From Acidimicrobiaceae bacterium (GTDB lineage: Bacteria > Actinomycetota > Acidimicrobiia > Acidimicrobiales > Acidimicrobiaceae), in NCBI GenBank assembly GCA_013044385.1, contig JABEUN010000004.1, positions 1-64,000 on the forward strand: a stretch of DNA of 64,000 bases, in the 5' to 3' direction. Shown piece by piece: positions 44,869-56,736 of this stretch (within the stretch, counting starts at the first letter, position 1; every line of letters begins with the position of its first letter). The notes beneath the pieces are model-generated. The model had not been told where the DNA came from, searched no databases, and saw only the letters and a program-made list of their open reading frames with translations. Both the position numbers and the translations under genes were made by a program.

Positions 44869-45196
44869 GGAGTTTGAGACCCTAATGCCAACACTCATCG
44901 AACCCATGGGAGTGGTTCGGCTTGATGTAGCAGACCATCTAAGGAGCTGCGCAAGTTGCTTCAAGTTCTACTGCTGTTACAAAATGGTGATAGAGCGCTT
45001 GGGTCGTGCCTCGGGAAGCAACTCCATCGAGTCCCTCGTCAGTGGTGACATCGCCAAATTCGGGGCTCTGAGGACGGTCCGGATGGGTAATCCGGTACTG
45101 TTGGCGTTCATCATCATCCTGCTGCTCGCCGGTTCCGGCAGCATGGCGGCAATACTTCATCCAACCGTGCTCAAGCAGATCGGTAGGTCGAGCTAG
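44858..45196 (+). CDS. Zinc-binding anti-sigma factor (ZAS type), membrane-anchored
   Basis: The 112-residue protein starts at GTG 44858 (GAGGGA 7 bases upstream), overlapping the sigma gene by 11 bases. The N-terminal part, RCREFETLMPTL...VADHLRSCASCFKFY, has the H-x3-C-x2-C zinc motif of ZAS anti-sigma factors. One hydrophobic helix (LLAFIIILLLAGSGSMAAIL, about residues 82-101) anchors it with only a few residues outside. Overlap and motif together make it the regulator of the preceding ECF sigma factor. The very short outer part suggests sensing in the cytoplasm or membrane. Confidence 0.82.
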   Translation: MRCREFETLMPTLIEPMGVVRLDVADHLRSCASCFKFYCCYKMVIERLGRASGSNSIESLVSGDIAKFGALRTVRMGNPVLLAFIIILLLAGSGSMAAILHPTVLKQIGRSS

Positions 45197-45246
45197 CACT
45201 GCTAGACTTAGTGAGTCCCGAGCGCTGCTATTGTGGTGGGCGCTAT

Positions 45247-45319
45247 AGGGTAGTAGCTCAATTGGTAGAGCACCGGTCTCCAAAACCGGGGGTTGGGGGT
45301 TCGAGTCCCTCCTGCCCTG
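45247..45319 (+). tRNA. tRNA-Trp (anticodon CCA)
   Basis: Acceptor AGGGTAG/CTGCCCT, D arm GCTC...GAGC, anticodon stem-loop CCGGT-CTCCAAA-ACCGG, T arm GGGGG-TTCGAGT-CCCTC, discriminator G. CCA is not encoded. It lies directly before secE, as in many actinobacteria. Confidence 0.95.
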
Positions 45320-45349
45320 CTCGTCGAGTAATAAACATTGGTGATCGCC

Positions 45350-45649
45350 ATGAATCGAGAAACTAAGAGATTGTTGCAGCGTCAGGGTCAGATTGACCGT
45401 GACGGTCAGCCAGTCGCGCAGAAGGCGACGACTCAAACGTCGCGTGCGGGACGTCCGGAGTCGCAGAGGACGACCATCAAGCAGTTCTTCTCTGAGGTCC
45501 GTACGGAATTGAAGCGGGTTGACTGGGCCTCCAGGAAAGAGGTCAGGAACTACGCCACAGTGGTCCTGCTGACGCTTACATTTCTAATCTCGCTCATCTT
45601 CGGACTGAACGTCGTATTCTCCCGACTCGTCATCTTCCTCTTCAAGTAG
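45350..45649 (+). CDS. secE: Preprotein translocase subunit SecE
   Basis: The 99-residue protein has a polar N-terminal part, then the conserved [28 protein letters not shown] and a single membrane helix ending in [10 protein letters not shown]. It clamps SecY in the translocon. ATG 45350 is preferred over TTG 45338. nusG follows after 14 bases. Confidence 0.94.
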   Translation: MNRETKRLLQRQGQIDRDGQPVAQKATTQTSRAGRPESQRTTIKQFFSEVRTELKRVDWASRKEVRNYATVVLLTLTFLISLIFGLNVVFSRLVIFLFK

Positions 45650-45663
45650 CCGCGGGAGCCAAA

Positions 45664-46362
45664 TTGTCTGATGATAGCTATAGTTACGACTCCCATGATT
45701 CCGATGGAGAGTCCACCACCATCTACGAGGTGGTTGATGAGACGACTCTTCTGGTAGGGGACGACGTCCTTGAGGAAGAGGCGGAGGGTTCGGACTTCGA
45801 GCTGCTCGAGTCTCCGTATGATCGTCCGGGCGACTGGTTCGTCATCCACTCCTACGCGGGCTATGAGAACAAGGTGAAGAGCAACCTCATGGCAAGGATT
45901 GCGTCCATGGGAATGGAAGAGCGGATCTTCGAAGTCGGAATTCCGGTCGAGGATGTCACCGAATTCAAGGGTGGCAAGAAGGTGACCAGCTCAAAAAAGG
46001 TTTTCCCAGGCTATATCATGGTCCGCTGCTATATGGATGATGACGTGTGGCAGGTCATCAGAAACACCCCTGGGGTGACAAGTTTTGTTGGCCTCGCTTC
46101 GAAGCCGACCCCCCTGAGTCGCAAAGAGGTGGAGTCCATGCTCCAGTTCCAGACCGTCGCTCAGGCGGCCCAAAAGAGGATCAAGCCGAAGCTCGAGTTC
46201 GAAATAGGCGAGACGGTTCGGGTCAAAGAGGGTCCGTTGGCCGACTTCTCGGGTGAGATCTCCGAGATCAACGAGGATCAGCTGAAGCTGAAGGTGCTCT
46301 TCAACATCTTCGGTCGAGAGACGCCGGTCGAACTTGAGTTCGCCCAGGTTTCGAAGCTCTAG
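45664..46362 (+). CDS. nusG: Transcription termination/antitermination protein NusG
   Basis: The 232-residue protein carries an acidic N-terminal extension of about 55 residues, then the NGN domain ([23 protein letters not shown]...[31 protein letters not shown]) and a KOW domain ([21 protein letters not shown]). The extension is common in actinobacterial NusG. TTG 45664 is preceded by GGGAG. It binds RNA polymerase and couples transcription to translation or Rho. Confidence 0.95.
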   Translation: MSDDSYSYDSHDSDGESTTIYEVVDETTLLVGDDVLEEEAEGSDFELLESPYDRPGDWFVIHSYAGYENKVKSNLMARIASMGMEERIFEVGIPVEDVTEFKGGKKVTSSKKVFPGYIMVRCYMDDDVWQVIRNTPGVTSFVGLASKPTPLSRKEVESMLQFQTVAQAAQKRIKPKLEFEIGETVRVKEGPLADFSGEISEINEDQLKLKVLFNIFGRETPVELEFAQVSKL

Positions 46363-46404
46363 CGATAGTTCAAACAAGGTTCAAGGCACTAAGGAAGTCA
46401 GAAA

Positions 46405-46833
46405 ATGGCAAAGCGCACGGTTACGGCCGTAGTCAAGATCAATCTCCCGGCGGGTTCGGCCACGCCGGCGCCACCAGTCGGTACGGCGTTGGGACCGCAC
46501 GGAATCCAGACCATGGAGTTCGTCAAGCAGTACAACGCTGCGACAGAGAACCAACGCGGGCAGATAATACCTGTAGAGGTGACTATATTCAATGACCGTT
46601 CCTTCAGCTTTGTGCTGAAGACCCCACCGACCCCCGTGCTTGTCAGGCAGGCAGCGGGCGTCGATAAGGGATCGGCGACCAACGCGAAGGTTCAGGTGGG
46701 TACGGTAACGCGTGCCCAGGTTGAGGAGATCGCAAAGACCAAGATGCCGGATCTGAATGCATACGATCTTGAAGCCGCAATCAAGCAGGTTGAGGGCACG
46801 GCAAGATCTATGGGTATCAGTGTGGCGGACTAA
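46405..46833 (+). CDS. rplK: 50S ribosomal protein L11
   Basis: The 142-residue protein reads [25 protein letters not shown] (rRNA/factor-binding N-domain with Pro-rich turn), TVFNDRSF-like strand, and C-terminal [26 protein letters not shown], the rRNA-binding domain. It forms the GTPase-associated centre with L10/L12. AAGGAAG precedes the ATG. Confidence 0.97.
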   Translation: MAKRTVTAVVKINLPAGSATPAPPVGTALGPHGIQTMEFVKQYNAATENQRGQIIPVEVTIFNDRSFSFVLKTPPTPVLVRQAAGVDKGSATNAKVQVGTVTRAQVEEIAKTKMPDLNAYDLEAAIKQVEGTARSMGISVAD

Positions 46834-46878
46834 GGGCCGTTTGGGGCCCGTGGCAGATCCGATTAGGAGTTAAAAGTT

Positions 46879-47607
46879 ATGGCAACGCAGACCAAGAGGC
46901 AGAAGGTTATTACCAAGGCCTTCGATAGGACCCGGCTTCACACCCCAGTAGAGGCGATCTCACTGGTGAAGCAGGTTGCGAGCGCAAAGTTTGACGAGAC
47001 GGTGGAACTCGCTGTGAGGCTTGGAGTGGATCCTCGCAAGGCGGACCAGATCGTTAGAGGTACCGTCTCACTACCCGCCGGTACTGGCAGGAACGTCAGG
47101 ATTGCCGTATTCGCCGCAGGCGAAGAGGCAGCTGCAGCCAAGGAAGCAGGTGCCGATGTTGTCGGTGCAGACGATCTGGTTGCTCGGGTTTCAGAGGGCT
47201 TTTTGGAGTTCGACGTGGCAATCGCTACCCCGGACTTGATGGGCCAGGTCGGGAAGCTGGGACGTGTTCTTGGACCAAGAGGACTTATGCCGAACCCCAA
47301 GACCGGTACAGTGACGACCGACGTCGCTAGGGCGGTAACAGAGTTCAAGGCGGGACGAGTCGAATACAGAACCGACAAAGTGGGAATCATTCATCTCCCG
47401 ATCGGCAAGGTCTCTTTTGGAGCTGACAAGCTCGCAGACAACTTTCGAGCGGCCCTTGAAGAGCTTCAGAGGGCAAAGCCGGCCGCTGCTAAGGGGCGTT
47501 ATTTGAGGACCATATCGGTCTCTTCTACCCAAGGTCCGTCGGTCAAGGTCGATACCAACAAGGTTCGTATTACTGATGAGGAGATCGCGGAGGCCGCGGC
47601 TTCCTAG
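46879..47607 (+). CDS. rplA: 50S ribosomal protein L1
   Basis: The 242-residue protein forms the L1 stalk. Recognisable parts are [62 protein letters not shown] and [20 protein letters not shown]. It follows rplK by 45 bases; GGAG lies before ATG 46879. Confidence 0.97.
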   Translation: MATQTKRQKVITKAFDRTRLHTPVEAISLVKQVASAKFDETVELAVRLGVDPRKADQIVRGTVSLPAGTGRNVRIAVFAAGEEAAAAKEAGADVVGADDLVARVSEGFLEFDVAIATPDLMGQVGKLGRVLGPRGLMPNPKTGTVTTDVARAVTEFKAGRVEYRTDKVGIIHLPIGKVSFGADKLADNFRAALEELQRAKPAAAKGRYLRTISVSSTQGPSVKVDTNKVRITDEEIAEAAAS

Positions 47608-47775
47608 CAGGTTGCCGTCGGCAGCCACGCTATATTCGTTTCTGGTAGCTGAGCAATAGTCGATTCGCTCAAGAGGTCCGGCGCCGTAAGGCTTAATGGT
47701 CGAAAGGCCACCTGATGAAGCGGTCTCAACGGGTCGAGCACTAAATCCAGCACCACTGTGCACCCGAGGAGAGAA
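47608..47775 (+). promoter_or_regulatory. Probable L10 leader (autoregulatory region before rplJ)
   Basis: The 168-base gap between rplA and rplJ can form several stems, including a GGTC...GGCC-type hairpin near 47680-47712. In many bacteria the L10-L12 complex binds a structured leader here to control its own synthesis. I infer the element from position and length; I did not match its consensus base by base. Confidence 0.35.
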
Positions 47776-48312
47776 ATGGACAATCCACGGCCGGAGAAGG
47801 TCGCGCTAGTCAGTGAGCTGCGCACCCGATTGACAGAGTCTGACGCCGTTCTAGTTACGGAGTATCGCGGACTCAAGGTCACTGACCTTGAGGGCTTGCG
47901 CCGTCAACTGCGCGGTGCGGGCGGTGAGTACAAGATCTTCAAGAACACCTTGGTGCGCATTGCCGCCAGCGAGGTTGGACTTGAGGACTTCGAGACTCTT
48001 TTGGTGGGTCCGACAGGGCTCACATTTGTCAAAGGTGACGTCGCTGAAGTGGCGAAGATACTTCGTGACGCGGCGAAGGCCAATCCAGTCTTGGTTATCA
48101 AGGGTGGAATTCTCTCTGGAAAGACACTCGGAGCAAGCGCAGCGCTCGCTTTGGCAGATCTTCCGTCGAGAGAGGCACTTCTCTCCCAGATCGCCGGCGT
48201 CATGGCTGCGCCGATGCGGGACTTCGCGGGCCTCCTCAAGGCGCTTCCGCAGAATTTCGCCTATGCGCTTTCGGCATTGGTGGAGCAGAAGTCGAAGGAT
48301 GAAGCGGCTTAA
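47776..48312 (+). CDS. rplJ: 50S ribosomal protein L10
   Basis: The 178-residue protein reads NPRPEKVALVSELRTRLTESDAVLVTEYRGLKVTDLEGLRRQLR, then KNTLVRIAA and the C-terminal helix that holds L12 dimers (MRDFAGLLKALPQNFAYALSALVEQK). ATG 47776 follows GAGGAGA; the frame continues upstream to 47758 but that start is poorer. Confidence 0.96.
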   Translation: MDNPRPEKVALVSELRTRLTESDAVLVTEYRGLKVTDLEGLRRQLRGAGGEYKIFKNTLVRIAASEVGLEDFETLLVGPTGLTFVKGDVAEVAKILRDAAKANPVLVIKGGILSGKTLGASAALALADLPSREALLSQIAGVMAAPMRDFAGLLKALPQNFAYALSALVEQKSKDEAA

Positions 48313-48402
48313 GGCCGTTGAGTGCGCCCTCTCTTGGGCGAAGGTGTATTTGTATGTGTTCGTTCGCCGAGGTGGCGTACGAGGTTTGGATAAGGAGACC
48401 CG

Positions 48403-48789
48403 ATGGCAACAAAAGCTGAAATTTTGGACGCAATAGCAGGAATGACTGTTCTGGAACTGAGCGAGTTGCTCAAAGAGTTCGAGGAGAAGTTCGGCGTAAC
48501 TGCGGCGGCACCTGTAGCGGTTGCTGCAGCGCCTAGTGCTGGCGGCGGTGCCGGAGATGCTGCGGCCGTCGAGGAGCAGGACGAGTTTGACGTCATCCTC
48601 AAGGACGCTGGAGAGAAGAAGATTCAGGTCATCAAGGAAGTCAGAACTCTAACGAGTCTTGGACTGAAAGAGGCTAAGGACCTCGTCGATGGCGCTCCAA
48701 AGGCTGTTTTGGAGAAGGTATCCAAGGAGGATGCCGAGAAGGCCAAGGGCCTTCTCGAGGCTGCAGGCGCAACCGTCGAACTCAAGTAG
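48403..48789 (+). CDS. rplL: 50S ribosomal protein L7/L12
   Basis: The 128-residue protein has the N-terminal dimerisation helices ([26 protein letters not shown]), an Ala-rich hinge and the C-terminal factor-binding domain ([48 protein letters not shown]). It recruits translation GTPases. AAGGAG precedes the ATG. Confidence 0.97.
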   Translation: MATKAEILDAIAGMTVLELSELLKEFEEKFGVTAAAPVAVAAAPSAGGGAGDAAAVEEQDEFDVILKDAGEKKIQVIKEVRTLTSLGLKEAKDLVDGAPKAVLEKVSKEDAEKAKGLLEAAGATVELK

Positions 48790-48800
48790 TCGATTTGAAC

Positions 48801-48838
48801 CTCTGGGCTCGGCCGCATTGGTTTGGCCGGGCCCAGAG
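48801..48838 (+). terminator. Hairpin after rplL, terminator or attenuator
   Basis: A 14-bp stem (CTCTGGGCTCGGCC / GGCCGGGCCCAGAG, one G-T pair) with a 10-base loop lies 12 bases after rplL. Only tgttta follows, so termination is probably partial, lowering rpoBC expression relative to rplJL. Confidence 0.6.
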
Positions 48839-48866
48839 TGTTTATGCCCAGCTTGTAAAGTTTTCC

Positions 48867-48894
48867 CGAGGCGCACAGTTATCTTTGCGCCTCG
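48867..48894 (+). other. Second hairpin in the rplL-rpoB gap
   Basis: A perfect 9-bp stem CGAGGCGCA / TGCGCCTCG with a 10-base loop lies just before the proposed rpoB promoter. It may be an RNA-processing site or another attenuator. Confidence 0.45.
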
Positions 48895-48899
48895 AGCGG

Positions 48900-48927
48900 T
48901 TGTCCTTTTGGAACTTTGGTGTATAGT
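48900..48927 (+). promoter_or_regulatory. Probable rpoBC promoter
   Basis: TTGTCC (48900-48905) and TATAGT (48922-48927) are 16 bases apart, giving a leader of about 115 bases before rpoB. This fits a separate promoter for rpoBC behind the rplL hairpin. Confidence 0.5.
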
Positions 48928-49048
48928 GTTAAGAGTCGTGCGCGGTGTCCCCTTTTTTAGACTGCTTTTGTCTGCTCGCCGCGCCTTCGTCCAGGTCCTC
49001 GAACCGCAACCTTCGTTGAATTGTTATTAGCGCGCCCTTTTTTAGGAG

Positions 49049-52000
49049 ATGTCCGTGAGCTCTCGTCCTCAGTCACCCGAGAGGTTTACCTTTGCGAACC
49101 TGTCAGAGGTTCTTCCTTTGCCGGATCTTATATCGATCCAGAGGGAGTCGTTCGACTGGTTCCTTGAGTATGGGTTATCCGAGACCTTCAGGGATATATC
49201 CCCGATCGAGGACTTCTCGGGTCAGCTTGTTCTTCAGTTGGATTTCGACCCTAACGATCAGGATCTGAAACCGCTTCCAAAGTACACCGAAGAGGAGTGC
49301 AGGGAGAAGGACCTTACCTACTCCATCCCGATTTTCGTAAAGGCGACCTTCATCAACAAGGCGACCTTCGAGATCAAGGAGCAGACGGTCTTCATGGGAG
49401 ACTTCCCGATGATGACCGAGAAGGGCACCTTCATCATCAATGGCACCGAGCGTGTGGTCGTATCACAGCTCGTCAGGTCTCCTGGTGTGCTATTCCAAGC
49501 GGGTCGTGACGGCAAGACACTACTGACCGGAACGGTGCATCCGTACAGAGGCGAGTGGATCGAGTTCGACGTCGAGAGGCGCCCAGGTCGAGATATAAAC
49601 GTCGGAGCAAGAGTGGCCCGCAAGCGCCGGCTCAGCCTGTTCACCATCATCAGGGCCCTAGGTTTTGATCAGCCCGAGGTGATAGATCGTCTGGTAAGGC
49701 ATTTCGACTTCCTCACTGCTCAGTGGGATAAAGAGCGCACCGAGGGTGTCACACGAGACGATGCCTTAGTGGAGATCTTCAAGAAGGCGAGGCCGGGTGA
49801 GCCGCCTTCGCTTGAGGCTGCGCGCACATACTTCGAGTCCGCATTCTTCTCCTCCAAGCGGTACGACTTGACAAAGGTCGGCCGTTACAAGTTGGACAGG
49901 AAACTCGGACCTGAGATCGAGAAGATGTCCGAGATTCTCGGCATCGATCTGGGCATGCCTGAGCCGGGAAGTACGGTTCTTGCTCCGAGCGAGATCTTGG
50001 CAACCGCTACATATATGTTGCATCTTGCGAACAACACGCCCGGTTACAGAATGGACGACCAGGACCACTTCGCAAACAGGAGGGTTCGGAGCGTTGGTGA
50101 GCTGATCCAGAACCAACTGAGGCTCGGTCTTTCAAGGCTCGAGCGCTTGGTGCGTGAGAGGATGACCACCCAGGACGTTGAGGCGATTACGCCGCAGACA
50201 CTTATCAACATTCGCCCCGTTGTGGCAGCGATAAGGGAGTTCTTCGGAACGTCCCAGCTGAGTCAGTTCATGGATCAGAATAACCCGCTCTCGGGTCTGG
50301 CCCACAAGCGGAGACTATCGGCGCTTGGACCGGGCGGTCTGTCAAGAGACCGTGCGGGATTCGAAGTGCGAGACGTTCACACCTCGCACTACGGCAGGAT
50401 GTGTCCGATTGAAACACCTGAGGGTCCGAACATCGGTCTGATCGGAGCGTTGGCGTCATACGCCAAGGTAAACCAGTTTGGTTTCATTGAGACCCCTTAT
50501 CGCAAGGTCGTCGAGGGTGTGGTGACGGATGAGATCGTCTACCTCGCTGCAGACGAAGAAGAAGAGTACGTCATTGCCCAGGCCAACGCGAAGTTGGACC
50601 CGGCCGGGCGGCTTATGGAGGATCGAGTACTTGTCCGCCGGAGTCCGCGTGGCGCTGGGGTAAGGATCGAAGGCAACACGACGACCTACGGGACGACTTC
50701 GGAAGTCGATTTCGTGCCACCTTCTGAGGTGGACATGATGGACGTTTCGCCAAAACAGATCGTCTCAGTTTCGACCAGCCTTATCCCCTTCGTCGAGCAT
50801 GACGACGCCAACCGTGCCCTCATGGGTGCCAACATGCAGAAGCAGGCGGTACCGCTCGTGGTCCCCGAGGCTCCTTACATCGGTACCGGTGTAGAGGCAA
50901 GGGCCGCGCGTGATGCCGGTGACGTTCTTCTCGCAGAGGGAAACGGTACCGTGGTGGATCTGAGCGGTGAGACCGTTACGGTCGAATACGAGCCGGGACA
51001 GGTCACCCGCTACGGCGTGCCTCTGGGGCGCAAGGTCTACAAGATCCTCAAGTTCCGTAGATCCAACCAGAACACCTGCTTGAACCAGAAGGTGCTTGTG
51101 AATGTGGGCGATCAGGTCTCCAACGGAGACGTTCTCGCCGATGGACCCGCAACACACAATGGTGAACTTGCACTGGGCAAGAACCTTCTCGTCGCATTCA
51201 TGCCGTGGGAAGGTTACAACTACGAGGATGCAATCATCCTTTCTGAGCGCCTAGTGAAGGACGACGTCCTTACGTCGATCCATATCGAAGAGTACGAGAT
51301 CGATGCTCGGGACACGAAGTTAGGTGCAGAGGAGATCACCAGGGACATCCCGAACCTATCCGACGAGGTGATTGCCGATCTTGATGAGCGGGGAATTATC
51401 CGAATCGGAGCCGAGGTTGGGCCTGGCGACATTCTGGTCGGAAAAGTCACGCCAAAGGGTGAGACCGAACTGACCCCAGAAGAGCGACTTCTAAGGGCAA
51501 TCTTTGGCGAGAAGTCACGAGAGGTTAGGGACACCTCCCTCAAGGTTCCACATGGTGAGTCTGGAAAGGTCATAGACGTGAGGGTCTTCTCAAGAGAGGA
51601 CTCCGCTGAACTGGCTCCAGGCGTAAACCAGCTCGTAAGGGTGTACGTGGCGCAGCGACGTAAGATCACCGAGGGCGACAAGCTCGCAGGTCGTCACGGT
51701 AACAAGGGCGTCATCTCCAAGATCCTGCCGATCGAAGACATGCCTTATTTTGCCGATGGCACCTCGGTCGACATCATCCTGTCACCTCTTGGTGTCCCCA
51801 GCCGAATGAACGTAGGCCAGGTTCTCGAGTCCCATCTCGGCTATGCAGCAAGGTGGGGCTGGACCAGCAACGAGCTGGCGAAGGAGCCGATTAGGGGAAC
51901 CGAAACCAAGACCAGACCCCGTACCGAGCCGTCGACCTGGATCGCCACACCCGTCTTCGACGGTGCGCACTGGGACGAGGAGGACAAGGCTGGCAGCAAG

Positions 52001-52615
52001 CCAACGATTCAGAAGATCTTCAGCGAACTGAACGCAGAATCAGTTGACGGCACCAAGCTGCTGGGTCTCGATGGCAAGGCGACGCTTTACAATGGTAGAA
52101 CTGGCGATGCATACGACAACCAGATCTCTGTGGGGTACGTCTACATCCTGAAACTGGCCCACTTGGTCGATGACAAGATCCACGCCCGTTCGACCGGACC
52201 ATACTCGATGATCACCCAGCAGCCGCTCGGTGGTAAAGCGCAGTTCGGTGGACAGCGATTTGGAGAGATGGAGGTTTGGGCGCTCGAGGCTTACGGTGCC
52301 GCCTACGCACTTCAGGAGCTTTTGACGATCAAGTCCGACGACGTGCTCGGAAGAGTGAAGGTCTACGAATCTATCGTCAAGGGTGAGAACATTCCGGAGC
52401 CGGGTATACCCGAAAGCTTCAAGGTGCTGATCAAGGAGATGCAGTCGCTTTGCCTCAATGTCGAGGTGATCTCCAAGACCGGTGAAGAGATTCAGATGAG
52501 GGAGTTGGACGAGTCAGCCTATCGCGCTGCGGAGGAGTTGGGTATCGACCTCTCCCGCCCCGAGCGTGGTTCGGACTTCGAGGATCAGCTTCGCATGAAC
52601 GAGAGGGGTCTGTAG
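49049..52615 (+). CDS. rpoB: DNA-directed RNA polymerase beta subunit
   Basis: The 1188-residue protein begins with [29 protein letters not shown]. The rifampicin region reads [20 protein letters not shown] then [16 protein letters not shown], with the residues equivalent to Asp516, His526 and Ser531 of E. coli unchanged, so no resistance mutation is seen. [15 protein letters not shown] and the C-terminal [18 protein letters not shown] are present. It stops directly before rpoC. GGAG precedes ATG 49049. Confidence 0.98.
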   Translation: MSVSSRPQSPERFTFANLSEVLPLPDLISIQRESFDWFLEYGLSETFRDISPIEDFSGQLVLQLDFDPNDQDLKPLPKYTEEECREKDLTYSIPIFVKATFINKATFEIKEQTVFMGDFPMMTEKGTFIINGTERVVVSQLVRSPGVLFQAGRDGKTLLTGTVHPYRGEWIEFDVERRPGRDINVGARVARKRRLSLFTIIRALGFDQPEVIDRLVRHFDFLTAQWDKERTEGVTRDDALVEIFKKARPGEPPSLEAARTYFESAFFSSKRYDLTKVGRYKLDRKLGPEIEKMSEILGIDLGMPEPGSTVLAPSEILATATYMLHLANNTPGYRMDDQDHFANRRVRSVGELIQNQLRLGLSRLERLVRERMTTQDVEAITPQTLINIRPVVAAIREFFGTSQLSQFMDQNNPLSGLAHKRRLSALGPGGLSRDRAGFEVRDVHTSHYGRMCPIETPEGPNIGLIGALASYAKVNQFGFIETPYRKVVEGVVTDEIVYLAADEEEEYVIAQANAKLDPAGRLMEDRVLVRRSPRGAGVRIEGNTTTYGTTSEVDFVPPSEVDMMDVSPKQIVSVSTSLIPFVEHDDANRALMGANMQKQAVPLVVPEAPYIGTGVEARAARDAGDVLLAEGNGTVVDLSGETVTVEYEPGQVTRYGVPLGRKVYKILKFRRSNQNTCLNQKVLVNVGDQVSNGDVLADGPATHNGELALGKNLLVAFMPWEGYNYEDAIILSERLVKDDVLTSIHIEEYEIDARDTKLGAEEITRDIPNLSDEVIADLDERGIIRIGAEVGPGDILVGKVTPKGETELTPEERLLRAIFGEKSREVRDTSLKVPHGESGKVIDVRVFSREDSAELAPGVNQLVRVYVAQRRKITEGDKLAGRHGNKGVISKILPIEDMPYFADGTSVDIILSPLGVPSRMNVGQVLESHLGYAARWGWTSNELAKEPIRGTETKTRPRTEPSTWIATPVFDGAHWDEEDKAGSKPTIQKIFSELNAESVDGTKLLGLDGKATLYNGRTGDAYDNQISVGYVYILKLAHLVDDKIHARSTGPYSMITQQPLGGKAQFGGQRFGEMEVWALEAYGAAYALQELLTIKSDDVLGRVKVYESIVKGENIPEPGIPESFKVLIKEMQSLCLNVEVISKTGEEIQMRELDESAYRAAEELGIDLSRPERGSDFEDQLRMNERGL

Positions 52616-55600
52616 ATGTTGGACGTAAATAACTTCGACCAGCTGCGTATTGGCCTTGCTACCACCGATGACATTCGGGGTTGGTCGCACGGTGAGGTCA
52701 AAAAGCCTGAGACAATCAACTACAGAACGCTCCGCCCGGAGAAGGAGGGGCTGTTCTGTGAGAAGATTTTTGGTCCCACCCGTGACTGGGAGTGCTACTG
52801 CGGTAAGTACAAGAGGATTCGCTTCAAAGGTATCATCTGCGAGCGATGTGGCGTAGAGGTCACTCGGTCCAAAGTGCGCAGGGAGCGGATGGGCCATATC
52901 GAGCTCGCTGCCCCAGTGGTCCACATCTGGTACCTGAGGGGTACTCGAAGCTGGCTCGCATACCTCCTCATGGGGACGACGGCGAAAGAGGAGCTTAAGG
53001 CCAAGCAGCTCGAGAAGGTCATATATTTCGCAGCGAACCTCGTGACATGGGTGGACGATGAGCGTCGTCATCTAGAGATCCCGAACTTCGAAGCGGAACT
53101 GCTCGAAGAGCTGAAAGAGACGGAGGATGCGCGTGCAGTGGACGTCGAAAGACGGCTGCAGGCACTCGAGGCGGAGATTGCAGAGCTCGAGGCGCAGGGC
53201 GCCAAGGAGTCTGAGATCAGGGCGAAGCAACGTGTTGGCGAGAAGGAGATTTCCATCGTCCGTGAGCGCTTCGACCACGAGATTTCATTAGCTCGTAGAG
53301 CGTTCGAGGAGTTTAGAGATCTACACGCCCGTCAGATCATCGAGGATGAGATTCTCTGGCGCGAACTGGTGGAGCGCTATGGCGAATTTTTCGAAGGTGG
53401 TATGGGTGCCGAGGCCATCGGCAAACTCATAGGTCGGCTCGATCTTGACGAGGAGGAGCGAAAGCTCCGCGAGATGATAGAGCCTGTAGACACCACAAAG
53501 AGACCGCTGTCCACACAGCGCCGCCAGAAGGCGATCAAGAGGCTGCGGATCGTCACTGCTTTCAATCAGCGTGATGAGGCCGGCAGGAGGGTCAACGATC
53601 CGAAGGCCATGATCCTCGAACTTATCCCGGTCATTCCACCTGACCTTAGGCCGATGGTGCAGCTTGATGGTGGCCGATTTGCCACCTCGGACCTAAACGA
53701 TCTCTATCGCAGGGTCATCAATCGAAACAACCGACTGAAGCGGCTTCTTGACCTTGGAGCTCCCGAGATCATCGTTAACAACGAGAAGAGGATGCTCCAA
53801 GAGGCTGTAGATGCACTGTTCGACAACGGAAGACGTGGAAGGCCCGTTACGGGACCGGGCAATAGACCGCTAAAGAGTCTTTCCGACATGCTCAAGGGCA
53901 AGCAGGGGCGTTTCAGGCAGAACCTACTCGGCAAGCGAGTTGACTACTCCGGTCGTTCGGTCATTGTGGTCGGACCGAACCTCAAACTGCATCAGTGTGG
54001 TCTTCCAAAGCAGATGGCCCTCGAGCTCTTCAAGCCTTTTGTCATGAAGCGGCTAGTTGATCTGGAGTTCGCACAGAACATCAAGAGCGCAAAGAGGATG
54101 GTCGAGCGTCGACGCCCGCAGGTCTGGGAGGTTCTCGACAACGTAATTAAAGAGCATCCTGTCATGCTGAACCGTGCGCCTACGCTGCACAGGCTCGGAA
54201 TACAGGCTTTTGAGCCGATCTTGGTCGAAGGCAAGGCTATCCAGATTCACCCACTCGTCTGTGCCGCATTCAACGCAGACTTTGACGGTGATCAGATGGC
54301 GGTCCACCTACCGCTGTCGGCTGAGGCCCAGGCCGAAGCCCGGGTGCTCATGCTCTCGGCTAACAACATTCTTTCACCTGCGACCGGGCGTCCGATAACC
54401 GTTCCAACTATGGATATGGTTTTCGGTTGCTATTACCTCACAATGGAGGTAGATGGCGAGGAAGGCGAGGGGAGATCTTTCCGACAGATCCACGAAGTCG
54501 AGATGGCCTATGAGGAGGGCACCTTAGGGTTGCACGCCAAGGTCAACTACCGACGCCAGATCGGCGTAGGAGATGACGGAGAGCCACTGTTCGACGAGAT
54601 AGAGACGACGGCCGGGCGTATCATCTTCAACACTGCGCTTCCAGAGGACTTCAGGTTTATCAACGTTCTCGTTGGGAAGAAGTCTCTGCCCATCGGAACG
54701 ATTGTCGAAGAGATAACTGCAAAGTATTCCAGGGCCGTGGTCCAGGAGAGCCTTGACAAGATCAAGGCACTCGGCTTCCGCTACGCGTCGCAGTCTGGTC
54801 TTACCATCTCGATCGACGACGTAAAGACTCCTCCAGAGAAGGCGGAGATCCTCGATCGCTACGAGAAGGAAGCAGAGAAGGCTGAGGCTCAATTCAAGCG
54901 AGGGATCATCACTGACGATGAGCGCCGCCAGAAGGAGATTGAGATCTGGACTTCGGCGAACTCCGACGTCGGACGTGCGATGGAGAGTAACTTATCGAAC
55001 ATCGGATTCAATCCACTCGACATGATGGTGAACTCCGGAGCTAGAGGTAACAGTCAGCAGATCAGACAGATCTCGGGTATGAAGGGACTCGTTTCCAATC
55101 CACGTGGTGAGATGATCCCGAGGCCGATCAAGAGTTCCTTCCGTGAGGGACTGTCGGTTCTTGAGTACTTCATCTCGACCCACGGTGCCCGTAAGGGACT
55201 GGCTGACACGGCCCTGCGGACCGCTGACTCTGGTTATCTCACGAGACGTCTGGTAGACGTTGCCCAGGAGCTGATTGTAAGGGTCGATGATTGCGGTTCT
55301 ACCAGAGGTATCTGGCTCGAAGACATCAAGGCTGACGAGCCTGGGAAGAGGTACTACCTCGAAACCAGGGCGTACGGCAGGGTTCTCGTGGAGTCGGTGA
55401 AGCTCTCAGACGGAACTCTTTTCGAGGCCGGCACGATGCTTACTGACAAATTCGTTGCCGCGCTGAGAGATGATCCATCTGTCGATCGGATCAGGGTACG
55501 TTCGGTTCTCACCTGCGAGACGTCACACGGTATCTGTGCGGTGTGCTACGGACAGTCACTCTCGGGTACTGCGATCATCGAACTCGGTGAGGCAGTCGGT

Positions 55601-56569
55601 GTGATCGCAGCTCAGTCGATCGGCGAACCTGGTACCCAGTTGACCATGCGTACCTTCCACCAGGGCGGTATTGCAGGCCAGGATATCACCCATGGACTTC
55701 CGAGAGTCGTTGAGCTCTTCGAGGCTCGCACGCCAAAGGGTGCGGCCCGTCTGGCCAGATTCTCTGGCGTGGTGCGAGTCGAGGAGGAGGAGAACAGCCG
55801 AAGGGTCACCGTCATCGCTGATGATGGCCAGGAAGACGCCCACCTCCTCTCGATCAAGCAGCATTTAGAGATAAGGGACGGACAAGAGGTCGAAGCCGGT
55901 CAGGCGTTAGTCGAAGGGCCGAAAGATCCCAAGGAGCTGTTGGAGATTCGTGGACTGCGCGAGACTCAGCAGTATCTGGTCGAGGAGGTTCAGAAGGTCT
56001 ATCGCGATCAGGGCGTGTCGATTCACGACAAACACATAGAACTGATCGTTCGTCAGATGCTGAGGAGGGTCCTCGTCGCAGAGCCGGGAGACTCCACCTT
56101 CCTCCCCGGCGAGCGCGTTGACGCTCGGATCTTCGCAGAGGTGAATGGCGCACTCGTCGGAGATGGCGAGCGTCCAGCCGAGGGTAGACCAGAGTTGATG
56201 GGAATTACCAAGGCATCTCTAGCTACAGATTCTTGGCTGTCTGCCGCATCGTTCCAAGAGACAACCAGAGTGCTAACTGAGGCTGCAATCGAAGGCAAGT
56301 CGGACTCGCTACTCGGCCTTAAGGAGAACATTATCATCGGGAAGTTGATCCCCGCCGGAACCGGGATGCCCGAGTACCGCCGGATGGTCCCCTTTGCCCC
56401 CGATGCAAAACCGCTTTCGTTCTGGTCGAGTCGTGACTTCGATGACTTTGACCAGTATGGTTCGGATGATGAGGCCTATACGTCGGGCTTTGAGGAGCCA
56501 GGTGAAATCCTCGAGGAGCTTGCGTTGGAGGACTCACCAGATAGCGGGCTGGCATCTGAGGGATGGTAG
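52616..56569 (+). CDS. rpoC: DNA-directed RNA polymerase beta' subunit
   Basis: The 1317-residue protein begins [20 protein letters not shown] and has the zinc ribbon [20 protein letters not shown], the active site [14 protein letters not shown] with the Mg-binding aspartates, the bridge-helix region and the second zinc motif [16 protein letters not shown]. An actinobacterial insert of coiled-coil character follows the ribbon (about residues 140-250). The ATG follows the rpoB stop with no gap. Confidence 0.98.
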   Translation: MLDVNNFDQLRIGLATTDDIRGWSHGEVKKPETINYRTLRPEKEGLFCEKIFGPTRDWECYCGKYKRIRFKGIICERCGVEVTRSKVRRERMGHIELAAPVVHIWYLRGTRSWLAYLLMGTTAKEELKAKQLEKVIYFAANLVTWVDDERRHLEIPNFEAELLEELKETEDARAVDVERRLQALEAEIAELEAQGAKESEIRAKQRVGEKEISIVRERFDHEISLARRAFEEFRDLHARQIIEDEILWRELVERYGEFFEGGMGAEAIGKLIGRLDLDEEERKLREMIEPVDTTKRPLSTQRRQKAIKRLRIVTAFNQRDEAGRRVNDPKAMILELIPVIPPDLRPMVQLDGGRFATSDLNDLYRRVINRNNRLKRLLDLGAPEIIVNNEKRMLQEAVDALFDNGRRGRPVTGPGNRPLKSLSDMLKGKQGRFRQNLLGKRVDYSGRSVIVVGPNLKLHQCGLPKQMALELFKPFVMKRLVDLEFAQNIKSAKRMVERRRPQVWEVLDNVIKEHPVMLNRAPTLHRLGIQAFEPILVEGKAIQIHPLVCAAFNADFDGDQMAVHLPLSAEAQAEARVLMLSANNILSPATGRPITVPTMDMVFGCYYLTMEVDGEEGEGRSFRQIHEVEMAYEEGTLGLHAKVNYRRQIGVGDDGEPLFDEIETTAGRIIFNTALPEDFRFINVLVGKKSLPIGTIVEEITAKYSRAVVQESLDKIKALGFRYASQSGLTISIDDVKTPPEKAEILDRYEKEAEKAEAQFKRGIITDDERRQKEIEIWTSANSDVGRAMESNLSNIGFNPLDMMVNSGARGNSQQIRQISGMKGLVSNPRGEMIPRPIKSSFREGLSVLEYFISTHGARKGLADTALRTADSGYLTRRLVDVAQELIVRVDDCGSTRGIWLEDIKADEPGKRYYLETRAYGRVLVESVKLSDGTLFEAGTMLTDKFVAALRDDPSVDRIRVRSVLTCETSHGICAVCYGQSLSGTAIIELGEAVGVIAAQSIGEPGTQLTMRTFHQGGIAGQDITHGLPRVVELFEARTPKGAARLARFSGVVRVEEEENSRRVTVIADDGQEDAHLLSIKQHLEIRDGQEVEAGQALVEGPKDPKELLEIRGLRETQQYLVEEVQKVYRDQGVSIHDKHIELIVRQMLRRVLVAEPGDSTFLPGERVDARIFAEVNGALVGDGERPAEGRPELMGITKASLATDSWLSAASFQETTRVLTEAAIEGKSDSLLGLKENIIIGKLIPAGTGMPEYRRMVPFAPDAKPLSFWSSRDFDDFDQYGSDDEAYTSGFEEPGEILEELALEDSPDSGLASEGW

Positions 56570-56736
56570 TAGGCGCTGCTCAGCGCTCCACTGCTGCTTT
56601 AGCAAATTACAAGGCTGCAGGAGTGGGGTGCGGGGCGGCGTATCATGTTAGGTCGGGTCAAGGAGGCATTGTCGCCTCGGCCAAAGTTCCAAGTTCGGAA
56701 GTTCGAACGGTTTCACATTCGATGGAGAGGTAATTC
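56570..56736. other. Gap between rpoC and rpsL
   Basis: The 167 bases hold an inverted repeat GCGCTG-CT-CAGCGC near 56577-56590 and GAGGC...GCCTC near 56662-56678. Neither has a T-run. GGAGAGG (56724-56730) is the rpsL ribosome site. A promoter for the str operon is expected here but not clear. Confidence 0.4.
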
